In this document: positions 29,981 through 38,976 of the stretch, piece after piece
Numbering within the stretch: the first letter of the stretch is position 1
Layout: each line of letters opens with the position of its first letter
Assembly (NCBI RefSeq): GCF_039614725.1
Contig: NZ_CP154859.1
Coordinates: 3,658,001 to 3,722,000, forward strand
Length of the DNA: 64,000 nucleotides
Reading direction: 5' to 3'
DNA from: Thauera sp. JM12B12
GTDB lineage: Bacteria > Pseudomonadota > Gammaproteobacteria > Burkholderiales > Rhodocyclaceae
The notes under the pieces: model-generated
Databases searched by the model: none
Seen by the model: the letters and a program-made list of their open reading frames with translations, nothing else
Told to the model about the DNA's origin: nothing
Program-made: the position numbers and the translations under genes

Positions 29981-30708
29981 TCCTGCTCATCGATGCCGGC
30001 AATACCCGCGTCAAGTGGCGGGTGGTGAGCACGACCAGCGCGCTGCAGGCAGTCGATGAAGGCGCGCTCGCCCATGACGAGCTCGGCGCGCTCACCGTGG
30101 TGCGGCAACGCCACCCCGGCCTGCGGCGCGCGCTCGGCTGCAACGTCGCCGGCGCCCTGATCGCCGAACGGCTCGAAGCGGCCTGCGCCGGCCTCGGCCT
30201 CGAGTGGCTGGTGCCTGGCGCGGCCCTCGCGGGCGTGCGCAATCACTACGCTGCTCCGGCCCAGCTCGGCGCCGACCGCTGGGCTGCGCTCATCGGCGCG
30301 CGTGCGCTGCACCCGCATGCCTGCCTGGTCGTGACTGCCGGCACGGCGACCACCGTCGACCTGCTGTCGTCGGGCGGGGATTTCCTCGGCGGCCTCATCG
30401 TGCCGGGGGTGGACCTGATGCTGGAGTCGCTCGCGCGCGGGACGGCCCGGCTGCCGCTCGCCGATGGCCACTTCAGCCTGCAGCCACGGTGCACGGTCGA
30501 CGCGATCCGCTCTGGATGCCTGCAAGCCCAGGCGGGTGCCGTCGAGCGCATGTTCCGCCAGATCGCAGGCGAAGCGCGGGTCACCTGCCTGCTCGGCGGC
30601 GGCGCCGCGGACAGCTTCGCAGACCTGCTCGAGATCCCCGTGCGCCGGGTGGACAACCTGGTGCTCACCGGACTCGGCGCGATCGCCGCGCTGCCCGCAG
30701 CCGTCTGA
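29977..30708 (+). CDS. coaX: Type III pantothenate kinase
   Basis: 243 residues. First step of CoA synthesis, ATP-dependent phosphorylation of pantothenate, by the ASKHA-fold CoaX enzyme that is insensitive to Co[13 protein letters not shown] (3-14) is the phosphate-1 motif with the catalytic Asp, [11 protein letters not shown] (near 97-107) is the family signature, and [11 protein letters not shown] (near 118-128) binds pantothenate. Coupled to birA by ATGA; the birA-coaX pair is standard in betaproteobacteria. Confidence 0.95.
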   Translation: MILLIDAGNTRVKWRVVSTTSALQAVDEGALAHDELGALTVVRQRHPGLRRALGCNVAGALIAERLEAACAGLGLEWLVPGAALAGVRNHYAAPAQLGADRWAALIGARALHPHACLVVTAGTATTVDLLSSGGDFLGGLIVPGVDLMLESLARGTARLPLADGHFSLQPRCTVDAIRSGCLQAQAGAVERMFRQIAGEARVTCLLGGGAADSFADLLEIPVRRVDNLVLTGLGAIAALPAAV

Positions 30709-30740
30709 CACCGATCACATCAAACGAGGGAGATAACAAC

Positions 30741-32105
30741 ATGGAAGCCACCCGCATCCTGCTCGACGCCGCCGATATTCCCACCCACTGGTACAACGTC
30801 GCTGCCGACCTGCCGAGCCCGCTCGCCCCGCCGCTGGGCCCCGACGGCAAGCCGGCCACCCCGGAGCAGATGGGCGCGATCTTCCCCGGCGCGATCCTCG
30901 AGCAGGAGATGAGCACCCAGCGCTGGATAACGATCCCCGACGAAGTGCGCGAGATCTACCGCCTGTGGCGGCCCAGCCCGCTGGTGCGCGCGGTGCGCCT
31001 GGAGCAGGCGCTGGGCACGCCGGCGAAGATCTTCTTCAAGTACGAGGGCGTGTCGCCCGCCGGCTCGCACAAGCCCAACTCCGCCGTGCCGCAGGCCTTC
31101 TACAACAAGCAGGCCGGCATCAAGCGGCTGACCACCGAGACCGGCGCCGGCCAGTGGGGCTCGTCGATCGCCTTCGCCGGCCAGATGTTCGGGCTCGAGG
31201 TGCGCGTCTACATGGTCAAGGTCAGCTACGAGCAGAAGCCATACCGCCGCCTGATGATGCAGACCTGGGGGGCGGAAGTCTTCGCCAGCCCGTCGAAACT
31301 CACCGAGACCGGCCGCCGCCTGCTCGCCGAGGATCCCGACAACCAGGGCTCGCTCGGCATCGCGATCTCGGAGGCGGTGGAGGAGGCTGCCGGGCGCGCC
31401 GACACCAACTACACCCTTGGCTCGGTGCTCAACCACGTCGTGCTGCACCAGAGCATCATCGGCCTGGAGGCCAAGAAGCAGTTCGACAAGATCGGACTTT
31501 ACCCCGACGTGGTCATCGGCCCCTGCGGCGGCGGCTCGAGCTTCGCGGGCATCGCCTTCCCCTTCCTCGCCGACAAGGCCGCGGGCGACAAGCGTGCCGA
31601 CGGCCTGCGCTGCGTCGCGGTGGAGCCGACCTCCTGCCCGACGCTGACCAAGGGCGAGTTCGCCTACGACTATGGCGACGCCTCCGGCTTCACGCCGCTG
31701 ATGAAGATGTACACGCTCGGCCACGACTTCATGCCGCCGGGCATCCACGCCGGCGGCCTGCGCTACCACGGGGATTCGCCGCTGGTGTCGCAGCTGCTTC
31801 ACGAAGGCCTGATCGAGGCGTCCGCGGTCGCGCAGCTCGCCACCTTCGAGGCCGGCGTGCAGTTCGCGCGTGCCGAGGGCGTCGTCCCGGCGCCCGAGTC
31901 CTGCCACGCCATCCGCCAGGCGATCGACGAGGCCCTCAAATGCAAGGCTACCGGCGAGGCGAAGACCATCCTCTTCAATCTCACCGGCCATGGCCACTTC
32001 GACATGAGCTCTTACGAGCGCTACTTCTCGGGCAAGCTGGAGAACTACGACTACCCGGCCGAAGCCGTGGCCGCCTCGCTCGCACACCTGCCGAAGGTCG
32101 GCTGA
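30741..32105 (+). CDS. trpB: TrpB2-type tryptophan synthase beta chain
   Basis: 454 residues, about 50 longer than the TrpA-partnered TrpB1, with the N-terminal extension typical of TrpB2. The PLP lysine is K111 in GSHKPNSA, and the phosphate loop is [11 protein letters not shown] near residue 258. TrpB2 enzymes make tryptophan from serine and indole, or from phosphoserine in some archaea, without TrpA. No trpA or other trp gene is nearby, so this is an orphan copy, probably for indole salvage. Good ribosome site (GAGGGAG); 32 bases after coaX. A stable hairpin follows. Confidence 0.88.
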   Translation: MEATRILLDAADIPTHWYNVAADLPSPLAPPLGPDGKPATPEQMGAIFPGAILEQEMSTQRWITIPDEVREIYRLWRPSPLVRAVRLEQALGTPAKIFFKYEGVSPAGSHKPNSAVPQAFYNKQAGIKRLTTETGAGQWGSSIAFAGQMFGLEVRVYMVKVSYEQKPYRRLMMQTWGAEVFASPSKLTETGRRLLAEDPDNQGSLGIAISEAVEEAAGRADTNYTLGSVLNHVVLHQSIIGLEAKKQFDKIGLYPDVVIGPCGGGSSFAGIAFPFLADKAAGDKRADGLRCVAVEPTSCPTLTKGEFAYDYGDASGFTPLMKMYTLGHDFMPPGIHAGGLRYHGDSPLVSQLLHEGLIEASAVAQLATFEAGVQFARAEGVVPAPESCHAIRQAIDEALKCKATGEAKTILFNLTGHGHFDMSSYERYFSGKLENYDYPAEAVAASLAHLPKVG

Positions 32106-32124
32106 AGCGGGCCGTGCGCGCCCC

Positions 32125-32157
32125 GCGGCCGGCGAGGCCGGGGGGCCTGCCGGCCGC
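32125..32157. terminator. Very stable hairpin after trpB2
   Basis: GCGGCCGGC / GCCGGCCGC (nine perfect pairs) with an inner AGGCC / GGCCT separated by one bulged G. No T run follows. It may protect the trpB2 3' end or slow transcription before the SPOR gene. Confidence 0.5.
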
Positions 32158-32193
32158 CTTCAGCCCCGATTGCGGATCGACTAAGCTGGACTC

Positions 32194-33141
32194 ATGACGA
32201 CCATGCGCTTCCTGATCATCCTCCTGCTAGTGCTCAATGCGCTCGCCTTCGCTGCCATCAGTGGCTGGCTGGGCGAGGCGCCGGGCGGGGGCGAGCCGGG
32301 GCGCATTGCCGCGCAACTCGACCCCGAGCGCATCCGCCTGGCGCGTGAGCTCGCGGCTGGCAGCGGCCTGTCCGCACCCCCCGTCGCCCCGACTCCTGCG
32401 CTGCCCGTGCCTGCGCTCGCTGCGCCCGCACCTGCGGAACCCGAAGTGGTCGCAAGCGCCGACATGGCCGACGCGCCCCCTGACGCGCCGGAGGGAGCCA
32501 CGGGCGTGGACGCCGGGCCAGCCGAAGCGGACGACGCACGCTCACCCGCGCCCGCGCCGGCCCAGACCTCGGACGCAGACGAGGCAGTGCGCGCCGAAAG
32601 CGCCGAAGGCCCGCCGCCGGACGCGGCGACGCCTACGGAGGCCGAACCGGCCAGCGCGGAGAACGCCGCCGCGCCCGCCGACACGACCGGGCCGCCACCG
32701 GTTTGCCTGGCCTGGGCCAACCTCAGCGCAGACCACGCCGATCGCATCAGCCAGCGCCTGCGCAGGATCGGCGTCACCCCGGTGCGCGTGCGCACCGAGA
32801 CGCCCGATTCGTGGTGGGTGCGCATCCCGCCTCAGCGTTCCCGCGCCGAGGCCGAGCGGCGCGTCGTCGAACTCAATCTGCTCGGCGTCACCGACACCTT
32901 CATCGTCCAGGAGTCGGGCCCGACCCAGCACGCGGTGTCGCTTGGCGTGTTCAAGACCGAGGCGCGCGCGCGCGTGCTGCTCGGTCAGTTGCGGGAAAAG
33001 GGCGTCAGCGGCGCCGGCATCGAGCCGCGCATGGCAACGACGTATCGTATCCAGGCCACCTTGCCGGCGAACGAAGTGCGCGCCGTCGAGTCGGCCGCTC
33101 CCGGCCTGCGAGGCAAGCGCCAGGCCTGCACCCCACGCTGA
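32194..33141 (+). CDS. Membrane-anchored SPOR-domain protein
   Basis: 315 residues. One N-terminal transmembrane helix (MRFLIILLLVLNALAFAAI) anchors it in the inner membrane with the rest in the periplasm. Residues 50-165 are a disordered Pro/Ala/Glu spacer able to cross the periplasm; the C-terminal part (about 168-295), with HAVSLGVFKTEARARVLLGQ, is SPOR-like and should bind denuded peptidoglycan at the septum. Division protein ZapD and dephospho-CoA kinase follow. ATGs at 32194 and 32203 are both possible starts. No enzyme motif. Confidence 0.75.
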   Translation: MTTMRFLIILLLVLNALAFAAISGWLGEAPGGGEPGRIAAQLDPERIRLARELAAGSGLSAPPVAPTPALPVPALAAPAPAEPEVVASADMADAPPDAPEGATGVDAGPAEADDARSPAPAPAQTSDADEAVRAESAEGPPPDAATPTEAEPASAENAAAPADTTGPPPVCLAWANLSADHADRISQRLRRIGVTPVRVRTETPDSWWVRIPPQRSRAEAERRVVELNLLGVTDTFIVQESGPTQHAVSLGVFKTEARARVLLGQLREKGVSGAGIEPRMATTYRIQATLPANEVRAVESAAPGLRGKRQACTPR

Positions 33142-33156
33142 AGATATCGAGTTCCG

Positions 33157-33816
33157 ATGCGAGCACGCCCCCAACGTCCCTACATTGTCGGTCTCACCGG
33201 CGGCATCGGCAGCGGCAAGAGCGCCGCGGCCGATCATTTCGAATCCCTCGGCGCCAGCGTCGTCGACACCGACCGCATCGCCCATGAGCTCACCGCCCCG
33301 GGCGGGGCGGCGATCGGCGCGATCCGCAGCGCGTTCGGCGCCGCAATGATTGCATCCGACGGCAGCCTCGATCGCGGCGCGATGCGGACGCTCGCCTTCG
33401 AACGGCCCGAGGCACGCCGGCAGCTCGAGTCCATCCTGCACCCGATGATCGGCGACGAGAGCGCGCGCCGATGCAGCGCGGCGCAGGGCGCCTATGTGAT
33501 CCTCGCGGTGCCGCTCCTCATCGAATCGGGCACCTACCACGAGCGTTGCGATCGCATCTGCGTGGTCGATTGCCCCGAGGCGCTGCAGGTGACCCGAGTT
33601 CGGGCGCGCAGCGCGCTTGCCGAGGATCAGATCCGCGCCATCATGGCGGCGCAGGCCAGCCGCAGCCAGCGCCTCGCCGCGGCCGACGACGTCATCGACA
33701 ACAGCGGAGACCTTTCCGCCCTGCGCGCCCAGGTCGAACACCTCCATGCAGCCTATGTGGAGGCGGCGCGCACGCATGCCACGTCGTGCGCGCCCGGAGG
33801 CCTTGCGGAGTCGTGA
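33157..33816 (+). CDS. coaE: Dephospho-CoA kinase
   Basis: 219 residues. Last step of CoA synthesis: phosphorylates the 3'-hydroxyl of dephospho-CoA. The P-loop GGIGSGKS is at residues 15-22, VVDTDRIAHEL (35-45) contacts CoA, and VPLLIESG is the family motif. In many relatives pilB-pilC-pilD come before coaE; here a SPOR gene does, with no type IV pilus genes. A 63-base gap to zapD contains TATCAT and GATAAT boxes that could be -10 elements. Confidence 0.95.
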   Translation: MRARPQRPYIVGLTGGIGSGKSAAADHFESLGASVVDTDRIAHELTAPGGAAIGAIRSAFGAAMIASDGSLDRGAMRTLAFERPEARRQLESILHPMIGDESARRCSAAQGAYVILAVPLLIESGTYHERCDRICVVDCPEALQVTRVRARSALAEDQIRAIMAAQASRSQRLAAADDVIDNSGDLSALRAQVEHLHAAYVEAARTHATSCAPGGLAES

Positions 33817-33879
33817 AACGGGTGCTGTGCTATCATCGCCCGGACTCGAAAAGGCACGATAATTGCGGACCCCTGTGCG

Positions 33880-34635
33880 GTGATTAGCTACGAATATCCT
33901 CTCAACGAGCGCATCCGCACGCTGCTGCGTCTGGAGGATCTTTTCGTGAAGATCGCCCATTTCAGCGCCGCAGATGCGCCGCAGGATCATCACGTCGCCC
34001 TGCTCACCATCTTCGAGACGCTCGAGGTCGCCAGCCGGGCCGACCTCAAGGTGGACCTGGTGCAGGAACTCGAGCGCCAGCGCCAGATCCTGATGTCCTT
34101 TCGCAACAACCCCGAGATCTCCGAAGAAGCCCTCGCCGGCGCCCTTTACGAGATCGAGCAGGCCTCGGCCGGGCTGCTGGCCATGGCGGGCAAGATCGGG
34201 CAGTACCTGCGCGAGAACGAATGGCTGATGAGCATCCGCAGCCGCGCGGCGATTCCGGGCGGCGTCTGCCAGTTCGACCTGCCGTCCTATCACTACTGGC
34301 TCAACCGCGAGCCCGACCTGCGCCGCCGCGATCTCGACGGCTGGATCCATCCCATGGCGCCCATCCGCGACGGCATCGAGATCGTGCTGCGCCTGCTGCG
34401 CGCGAGCGGCCGGCCGGAACCTCAACTCGCACGCAGCGGCGCCTTCCAGCTGACCATGGCCGGACGCACCGCGCAGATGCTGCGCGTGCGACTGGCCCAG
34501 GCGGAAACGGTGGTGCCCGAGATCAGCGCCAACAAGTACGCCCTCAACGTAAGGTTCATGCTGCCCGAGACCGTCGCCCGTCCCCGCCTGGCCGAGCGCG
34601 ACGTCGCCTTCGAGCTGACCTTCTGCAGCCTGTGA
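33880..34635 (+). CDS. zapD: Cell division protein ZapD
   Basis: 251 residues. ZapD (YacF) binds the FtsZ C-terminal tail and bundles FtsZ filaments at the Z-ring. The N-terminus [20 protein letters not shown] is diagnostic, and the [13 protein letters not shown] stretch lies in the beta-domain. Starts with GTG at 33880; no ATG is close enough to keep the conserved N-terminus. Upstream of yacG by seven bases, the usual coaE-zapD-yacG order. Confidence 0.95.
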   Translation: MISYEYPLNERIRTLLRLEDLFVKIAHFSAADAPQDHHVALLTIFETLEVASRADLKVDLVQELERQRQILMSFRNNPEISEEALAGALYEIEQASAGLLAMAGKIGQYLRENEWLMSIRSRAAIPGGVCQFDLPSYHYWLNREPDLRRRDLDGWIHPMAPIRDGIEIVLRLLRASGRPEPQLARSGAFQLTMAGRTAQMLRVRLAQAETVVPEISANKYALNVRFMLPETVARPRLAERDVAFELTFCSL

Positions 34636-34642
34636 GCGTGCC

Positions 34643-34864
34643 ATGAACGACAAGGTTCGCATGGTGAGCTGCCCCACCTGCGGCAAGCCCGTGGCCTGGC
34701 AGGTCGAGAGCCGCTGGCGGCCGTTCTGTTCGGCACGCTGCCGGCAGATCGACCTCGGCGCCTGGGCGTCCGAGGCCTACCGGGTGCCGACCTCGCCGCC
34801 CGATGCCCCGCTCGACGACATCGACTTCCAGCCCCCGGGGCTCGGCGAGGGTCGCCGCCGCTGA
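34643..34864 (+). CDS. yacG: DNA gyrase inhibitor YacG
   Basis: 73-residue zinc protein. The four zinc ligands are in CPTCG (Cys10, Cys13) and FCSARC (Cys29, Cys33), followed by the conserved [16 protein letters not shown]. YacG binds GyrB and blocks DNA binding by gyrase in E. coli. Last gene of the coaE-zapD-yacG run; it converges with the Nudix-ThiE gene across a 64-base gap. Confidence 0.95.
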   Translation: MNDKVRMVSCPTCGKPVAWQVESRWRPFCSARCRQIDLGAWASEAYRVPTSPPDAPLDDIDFQPPGLGEGRRR

Positions 34865-34928
34865 TCATCCGCGGTTGCCGCCCTCGCATCGCGGCGCCCG
34901 CGGCTGCGCGAGCCGGCGCGCCCTCCTG

Positions 34929-35864
34929 CTACCAGACGCCGCGGATCGCGGCGATTCCATGCGCTCCGGCCTCGCGGGCACGCTCCATGTCGGCTTCCAC
35001 CAGCCCGCCGAGGGCGAAGATCGGCATCGGCAAGCCTTCGGCCAATGCGGCGAAGGCTTGCCAGCCCAGGGCCGGCTGGCCAGGATGGGTCGCGGTAGGC
35101 TGAACGGGCCCGAGCAGTGCATAGTCCAGACCGAGTTCCGCGCAGCGTTCGAGCTCCGCGCGAGCGTGACAGGACGCCCCCACCCACTCGAAATCGGGGC
35201 GCGCCACCGCCTCGGCGAGCATTCGCGCACTGAGATGTACGCCATCGGCACCCAGTTCGCGCGCAAGCGCGGTGTCGCCATTGATGAGGAGAAGACCCCG
35301 ATGGGTGCGGACGCGCGCCAGCGCCTCGCGGGCGAAGCGCGCACGCTCGGCAGCGTCGAGGAGCGCCTCGCGCACCTGCACCAAGCGCAGCCCGCGCGCG
35401 AGCGCCGAGTCGAGGGCGGCGAGTTGCGCGTCCACGCCGACGCTTGCCGCCCGCGTGATGCCCATCAGCCGCGGCAGGCGCAAGGCCTTGAGGATGGGCC
35501 CGTTGGCAGGGAGCATCGGCTGGCAGGCAGGGCCATCGGGCCTCACCCAGGCGAGCGCACTATGCACCCTGTCGTCGAGTTCGCCCTCCCACGAGGCGAC
35601 CTCGAAGAAGTGCAGGCGCACATGCGCGTGCTCGTACGCATGCTCGCGCCTCAGCCACGGTCGTAGCCCGGTCACCCGGATGCCGAGCTCCTCGTCGAGC
35701 TCCCGACACAGGGCCTGTGCCGGCGTCTCGCCCGCTTCGACCTTGCCACCCGGAAACTCCCAATAACCCGCATAGACCGTGTCGGCCGCACGCTGGCCGA
35801 GCAGGTAAGTGCCGTCCGGGCGCAGCAACACGCCGGCGGCGACATCGACCTCCTTGCGCGTCAT
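34929..35864 (-). CDS. Nudix hydrolase fused to a ThiE-like domain
   Basis: 311 residues. The N-terminal half is a MutT-type Nudix domain with the full box GGKVEAGETPAQALCRELDE(ELG) at about 38-60, which should hydrolyse oxidised nucleotides such as 8-oxo-dGTP. The C-terminal half (about 130-311) is a TIM barrel of the thiamine phosphate synthase type, with LVQVREALL, INGDTALARELGADGVHLS, LLGPVQPTATHPG and FALGGL. Such fusions are known near yacG in gamma- and betaproteobacteria; the ThiE-like part is usually regarded as TenI/ThiE-like rather than the main ThiE. Start ATG overlaps the DUF815 stop (ATGA). Confidence 0.88.
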   Translation of the reverse strand: MTRKEVDVAAGVLLRPDGTYLLGQRAADTVYAGYWEFPGGKVEAGETPAQALCRELDEELGIRVTGLRPWLRREHAYEHAHVRLHFFEVASWEGELDDRVHSALAWVRPDGPACQPMLPANGPILKALRLPRLMGITRAASVGVDAQLAALDSALARGLRLVQVREALLDAAERARFAREALARVRTHRGLLLINGDTALARELGADGVHLSARMLAEAVARPDFEWVGASCHARAELERCAELGLDYALLGPVQPTATHPGQPALGWQAFAALAEGLPMPIFALGGLVEADMERAREAGAHGIAAIRGVW

Positions 35865-36736
35865 CGCCCGTCGTCCTCGAGGCGTCCGGCATGGTCGCGG
35901 GCGAACTGCCAGGCGACGCGCCCGGAGCGCGAACCGCGCATCAGTGCCCACTGCAGTGCGTCCTGGCGGGCGGCATCGATCTCTTCCCCGCTCGCCCCGA
36001 AGGTTCGCAGCCAGTGCGCGACGATGTCGAGGTACTCGTCCTGGCTGAAGGGATAGAACGAAAGCCACAGGCCGAAGCGCTCGGACAGCGAGATCTTCTC
36101 CTCCACCGCCTCGCCCGGGTGCAGCTCGCCATCGACGTGGCGGGTCTGGAGGTTTTCGTCGTGGTACTCCGGCATGAGGTGGCGGCGGTTGGAGGTGGCG
36201 TAGATCAGCACGTTGTCCGACATCGCCGACACCGAGCCGTCGAGCACGCTCTTCAGGGCCTTGTAGGCATCCTCGCCCTCCTCGAAGGAGAGATCGTCGC
36301 AGAACAGGATGAAGCGCTCCGGCCGGTCGGCCACGAGCTCGACGATCTCGGGCAGGTCGACGAGATCGGTCTTGTCCACCTCGATCAGACGCAGGCCTTG
36401 GGCCGAGTACTCGCTGAGCAGCGCCTTGACCAACGACGACTTGCCCGTGCCGCGCGCGCCGGTGAGCAGGACGTTGTTGGCCCGTCGGCCGGCGATGAAC
36501 TGGCGCGTGTTGCGGTCGATGCGCGCCTTCTGGTCGTCGACGTCCTGGATGTCGGCAAGGGTGATGCGGTGCGGGGCGAGCACCGGTCGCAGCGCCACGC
36601 GCCCGTTCCTGCGCTGCCAGCGGAAGGCGACGGCGGCCTCCCAGTCGGGCGGCGACACCGGCCCGGGCAGCAGGGTTTCGAGGCGCTCGAGCACGCGCTC
36701 GGCGCGAGCCAGAAGGTCAGCGAGTTCAGTCGTCAT
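35861..36736 (-). CDS. DUF815-family AAA+ ATPase
   Basis: 291 residues. The P-loop GARGTGKS is at residues 93-100, Walker B RFILFCDDLSFEEG near 140-153, and the sensor region YATSNRRHLMPE near 178-189; this is the DUF815 family of AAA+ proteins. Molecular function is unknown. The gene is coupled at both ends: the upstream 40-residue ORF ends 11 bases inside it, and its own stop overlaps the Nudix-ThiE start. Confidence 0.85.
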   Translation of the reverse strand: MTTELADLLARAERVLERLETLLPGPVSPPDWEAAVAFRWQRRNGRVALRPVLAPHRITLADIQDVDDQKARIDRNTRQFIAGRRANNVLLTGARGTGKSSLVKALLSEYSAQGLRLIEVDKTDLVDLPEIVELVADRPERFILFCDDLSFEEGEDAYKALKSVLDGSVSAMSDNVLIYATSNRRHLMPEYHDENLQTRHVDGELHPGEAVEEKISLSERFGLWLSFYPFSQDEYLDIVAHWLRTFGASGEEIDAARQDALQWALMRGSRSGRVAWQFARDHAGRLEDDGR

Positions 36737-36848
36737 GTCGGTGTCCGTTGTCCGGATCCTCGGATCTGTCGGGTGGGCGGCGCTGCACCAGGACTACGAG
36801 CAGCAGCAGGGCCAGCGCGACGATGAGCTCGATGAAGATGAGCCACAC
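36726..36848 (-). CDS. Predicted 40-residue single-pass membrane protein
   Basis: Starts with GTG at 36848, preceded at ideal distance by GGAGAAGG. The peptide is (M)WLIFIELIVALALLLLVVL followed by a basic/acidic tail (QRRPPDRSEDPDNGHRHDD), that is, one transmembrane helix with an acidic residue near its start and a soluble C-terminus. It overlaps the DUF815 ATPase gene by 11 bases, which suggests translational coupling. Function unknown; short membrane proteins of this kind are easily missed by gene finders. The evidence is the ribosome site, the overlap and the clear helix. Confidence 0.55.
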   Translation of the reverse strand: MWLIFIELIVALALLLLVVLVQRRPPDRSEDPDNGHRHDD

Positions 36849-36911
36849 GGCCTTCTCCGGCTGCCAGCGAGGGCCCGGTATACTGGCGGCAAAGCAATCC
36901 GAGTTCAACCG

Positions 36912-38162
36912 ATGTCGCCGATGCGCCCCGCTCCCCGCCCTCTCCTCACCGTCGGCCTGCTCGCCGCTCTGCTGCTCGGCGCCTGCGCGCACCCGCCCGG
37001 CGCACCCCGCGTCGAGGCTGACGGTACCTGCCCCGCTGCGCAGCCCTGTCCGTCCTGCCCGCCTTGCCCGGGACAACCGCCCACGGCGGCCACCGAGCCC
37101 GCCGCACCGCCATTGCGGGCGAGCAGCTGGCTCGCCGTGACCGGCTGGCCGCAGGATGACGCCGCCGCTGCATGGCCCGCCTTTCGCGCATCGTGTTCGG
37201 TGCTCGCGCGCCAGTCCGCGTGGAAGCCCGCCTGTGATCGCGCCAGCCGGCTTGGCACAGCCCCGGCAGGCGCGGCCGTGCGGCAGTTCTTCGAGGCCGA
37301 GTTCACGCCGTGGCAGCTCACGAATGCCGACGGAACGACGCAGGGCCTGGTCACCGGCTACTACGAACCACTGATCCGCGGCAGCCGCACGCGGTCTGCG
37401 CGCAGCGCCTGGCCGATCCACGGCGTCCCCAAGGACATGCTCACCATCGAGCTCGGCGACGTCTATCCCGAACTCAAGAGCCTGCGCCTGCGCGGGCGGC
37501 TGGTGGGCAACAAGGTCGTGCCCTACTGGAACCGTCAGCAGCTCGGCGAGCGCGCCGAGGCGGTACCCGCCCCGGTGCTGCTGTGGGCGGACGACCCGAT
37601 CGAGCTCTTCTTCCTCCAGGTCCAGGGTTCCGGCCGCGTTCAGCTGCCCGATGGACGGACGGTGCGCATCGGTTATGCCGACCAGAACGGACACCCCTAT
37701 CAGTCGATCGGGCGCTGGCTGGTTGCGCAGGGCGAACTCCCTCTCGAGAAAGCCTCGATGGACGGCATCAAGCGCTGGGCACAGGAGAATCCCGCCCGCC
37801 TGCAGGAGATGCTGAATGCGAATCCGAGCTATGTGTTCTTTCGCGAGCTGCCCGCAGCGGATGGCGGCCCGGTGGGAGCGCTCGGCGTGCCGCTGAGCGC
37901 AGGGCGCAGCATCGCCGTGGATCCGCGTTACGTACCACTTGGCGCGCCGGTCTTCCTGTCGACCACCCAGCCCTTGAGCACCACGCCACTAAATAGACTG
38001 ATGATGGCCCAGGACACGGGCGGCGCAATCAAGGGCGTGGTGAGGGCGGACTTCTTCTGGGGCTTCGGCGAGGATGCGGGCCGCGAAGCGGGCCGCATGC
38101 GTCAGCAGGGAAGCATGTGGGTACTGCTGCCGAAGGGGATGACCCCGCCTCCACCTCGCTGA
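36912..38162 (+). CDS. mltA: Membrane-bound lytic murein transglycosylase A
   Basis: 416 residues, an outer-membrane lipoprotein that cleaves peptidoglycan glycan strands to anhydromuropeptides. The lipobox LLLGAC ends the signal peptide (Cys near residue 25). The MltA barrel has GLVTGYYEPLIRGS, FFLQVQGSGRVQLPDG and the C-terminal 3D domain SIAVDPRYVPLGAPVF...MAQDTGGAIKG, whose Asp residues are catalytic in the family. ATGs at 36912 and 36921 are both possible. A TATACT box at 36879-36884 is a plausible -10, divergent from the small membrane protein gene. Confidence 0.94.
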   Translation: MSPMRPAPRPLLTVGLLAALLLGACAHPPGAPRVEADGTCPAAQPCPSCPPCPGQPPTAATEPAAPPLRASSWLAVTGWPQDDAAAAWPAFRASCSVLARQSAWKPACDRASRLGTAPAGAAVRQFFEAEFTPWQLTNADGTTQGLVTGYYEPLIRGSRTRSARSAWPIHGVPKDMLTIELGDVYPELKSLRLRGRLVGNKVVPYWNRQQLGERAEAVPAPVLLWADDPIELFFLQVQGSGRVQLPDGRTVRIGYADQNGHPYQSIGRWLVAQGELPLEKASMDGIKRWAQENPARLQEMLNANPSYVFFRELPAADGGPVGALGVPLSAGRSIAVDPRYVPLGAPVFLSTTQPLSTTPLNRLMMAQDTGGAIKGVVRADFFWGFGEDAGREAGRMRQQGSMWVLLPKGMTPPPPR

Positions 38163-38190
38163 GCGGCAGATCATGGGGCCCCAAGAGACG

Positions 38191-38219
38191 CGTGGCGACG
38201 GCGGGTGGCCGTCGCCACG
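38191..38219. terminator. Hairpin between converging mltA and dsbC
   Basis: Perfect 11-bp stem CGTGGCGACGG / CCGTCGCCACG with a seven-base loop between two converging genes. No T run on either side. Confidence 0.5.
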
Positions 38220-38230
38220 GCGTCGCGCAC

Positions 38231-38959
38231 TCAGGGCTTGACTGCTGCCAGCGCTTTCTCGAGCTCGGCGCGGGGCACGTAGCCACCGATGCGGGTGCCG
38301 TCGGCCAGGAAGATGGTCGGGGTGCCGTTGATGCGCAGGCTTTGCCCAAGCTCCACGTTGCGCGCGACCGTTGCCGTGTCACAGCTGGCGGTAGCCGGAG
38401 TCTTGCCGTTGATCACCCAATCGGTCCAGGCCTTGCCCTGATCCTTGGCGCACCAGATGTTGTCAGACTTGGTGCGCGAATCTTCGCTGAGGATGGGATA
38501 AAGGAAGGTATAGACGGTGATGTCGTCCATCTCCGCCAGCTCCTTGCCGAGACGCTTGCAGTAGCCGCAGTTGGGGTCCTCGAAGGTTGCGATCACGCGC
38601 GTGCCCTTGCCCTTGACCAACTTGACCGCCTGATCGAGCGGCAGCTTGGAGAAATCGATCGCAGACAGCTGGTTCATCCGCAGCTGGGTCACGTCACGGC
38701 GCGTGGCGGTGTCGATGATGCTGCCGTCGATGATGAAGCTGTTCTTGACGTCGGTATAAACAAGCTGGCCGTTCTTCAGAACGACCTCATAGAGGCCGCC
38801 ATACTCGGTACGCTTGACCGACTCGACCGCAGGCGCGCCGATGAAGGCCTCCATGCTCTTCTTGACCTCTGCTTCGTCGGCGTGTGCAAGCGTGACCGCC
38901 CCAAGCGCAAGCATGACGCTCAGCGGACGGACGAAGGAGGGGACGGGTAAGACGTTCAT
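38231..38959 (-). CDS. dsbC: Thiol:disulfide interchange protein DsbC
   Basis: 242 residues from the ATG at 38959, which follows GGAGAACCCG; an ATG four codons earlier is less well placed. Signal peptide to about residue 27 (AHA-DEA). The N-terminal dimerisation domain (30-90) is followed by the thioredoxin fold with active site CGYC at 131-134 and the cis-Pro loop GTPTIF. A second Cys pair (in IWCAKD and ASCDTA) matches the structural disulfide of DsbC. Periplasmic disulfide isomerase. Seventeen bases downstream of the monooxygenase gene. Confidence 0.93.
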   Translation of the reverse strand: MNVLPVPSFVRPLSVMLALGAVTLAHADEAEVKKSMEAFIGAPAVESVKRTEYGGLYEVVLKNGQLVYTDVKNSFIIDGSIIDTATRRDVTQLRMNQLSAIDFSKLPLDQAVKLVKGKGTRVIATFEDPNCGYCKRLGKELAEMDDITVYTFLYPILSEDSRTKSDNIWCAKDQGKAWTDWVINGKTPATASCDTATVARNVELGQSLRINGTPTIFLADGTRIGGYVPRAELEKALAAVKP

Positions 38960-38976
38960 CGGGTTCTCCACATGTT

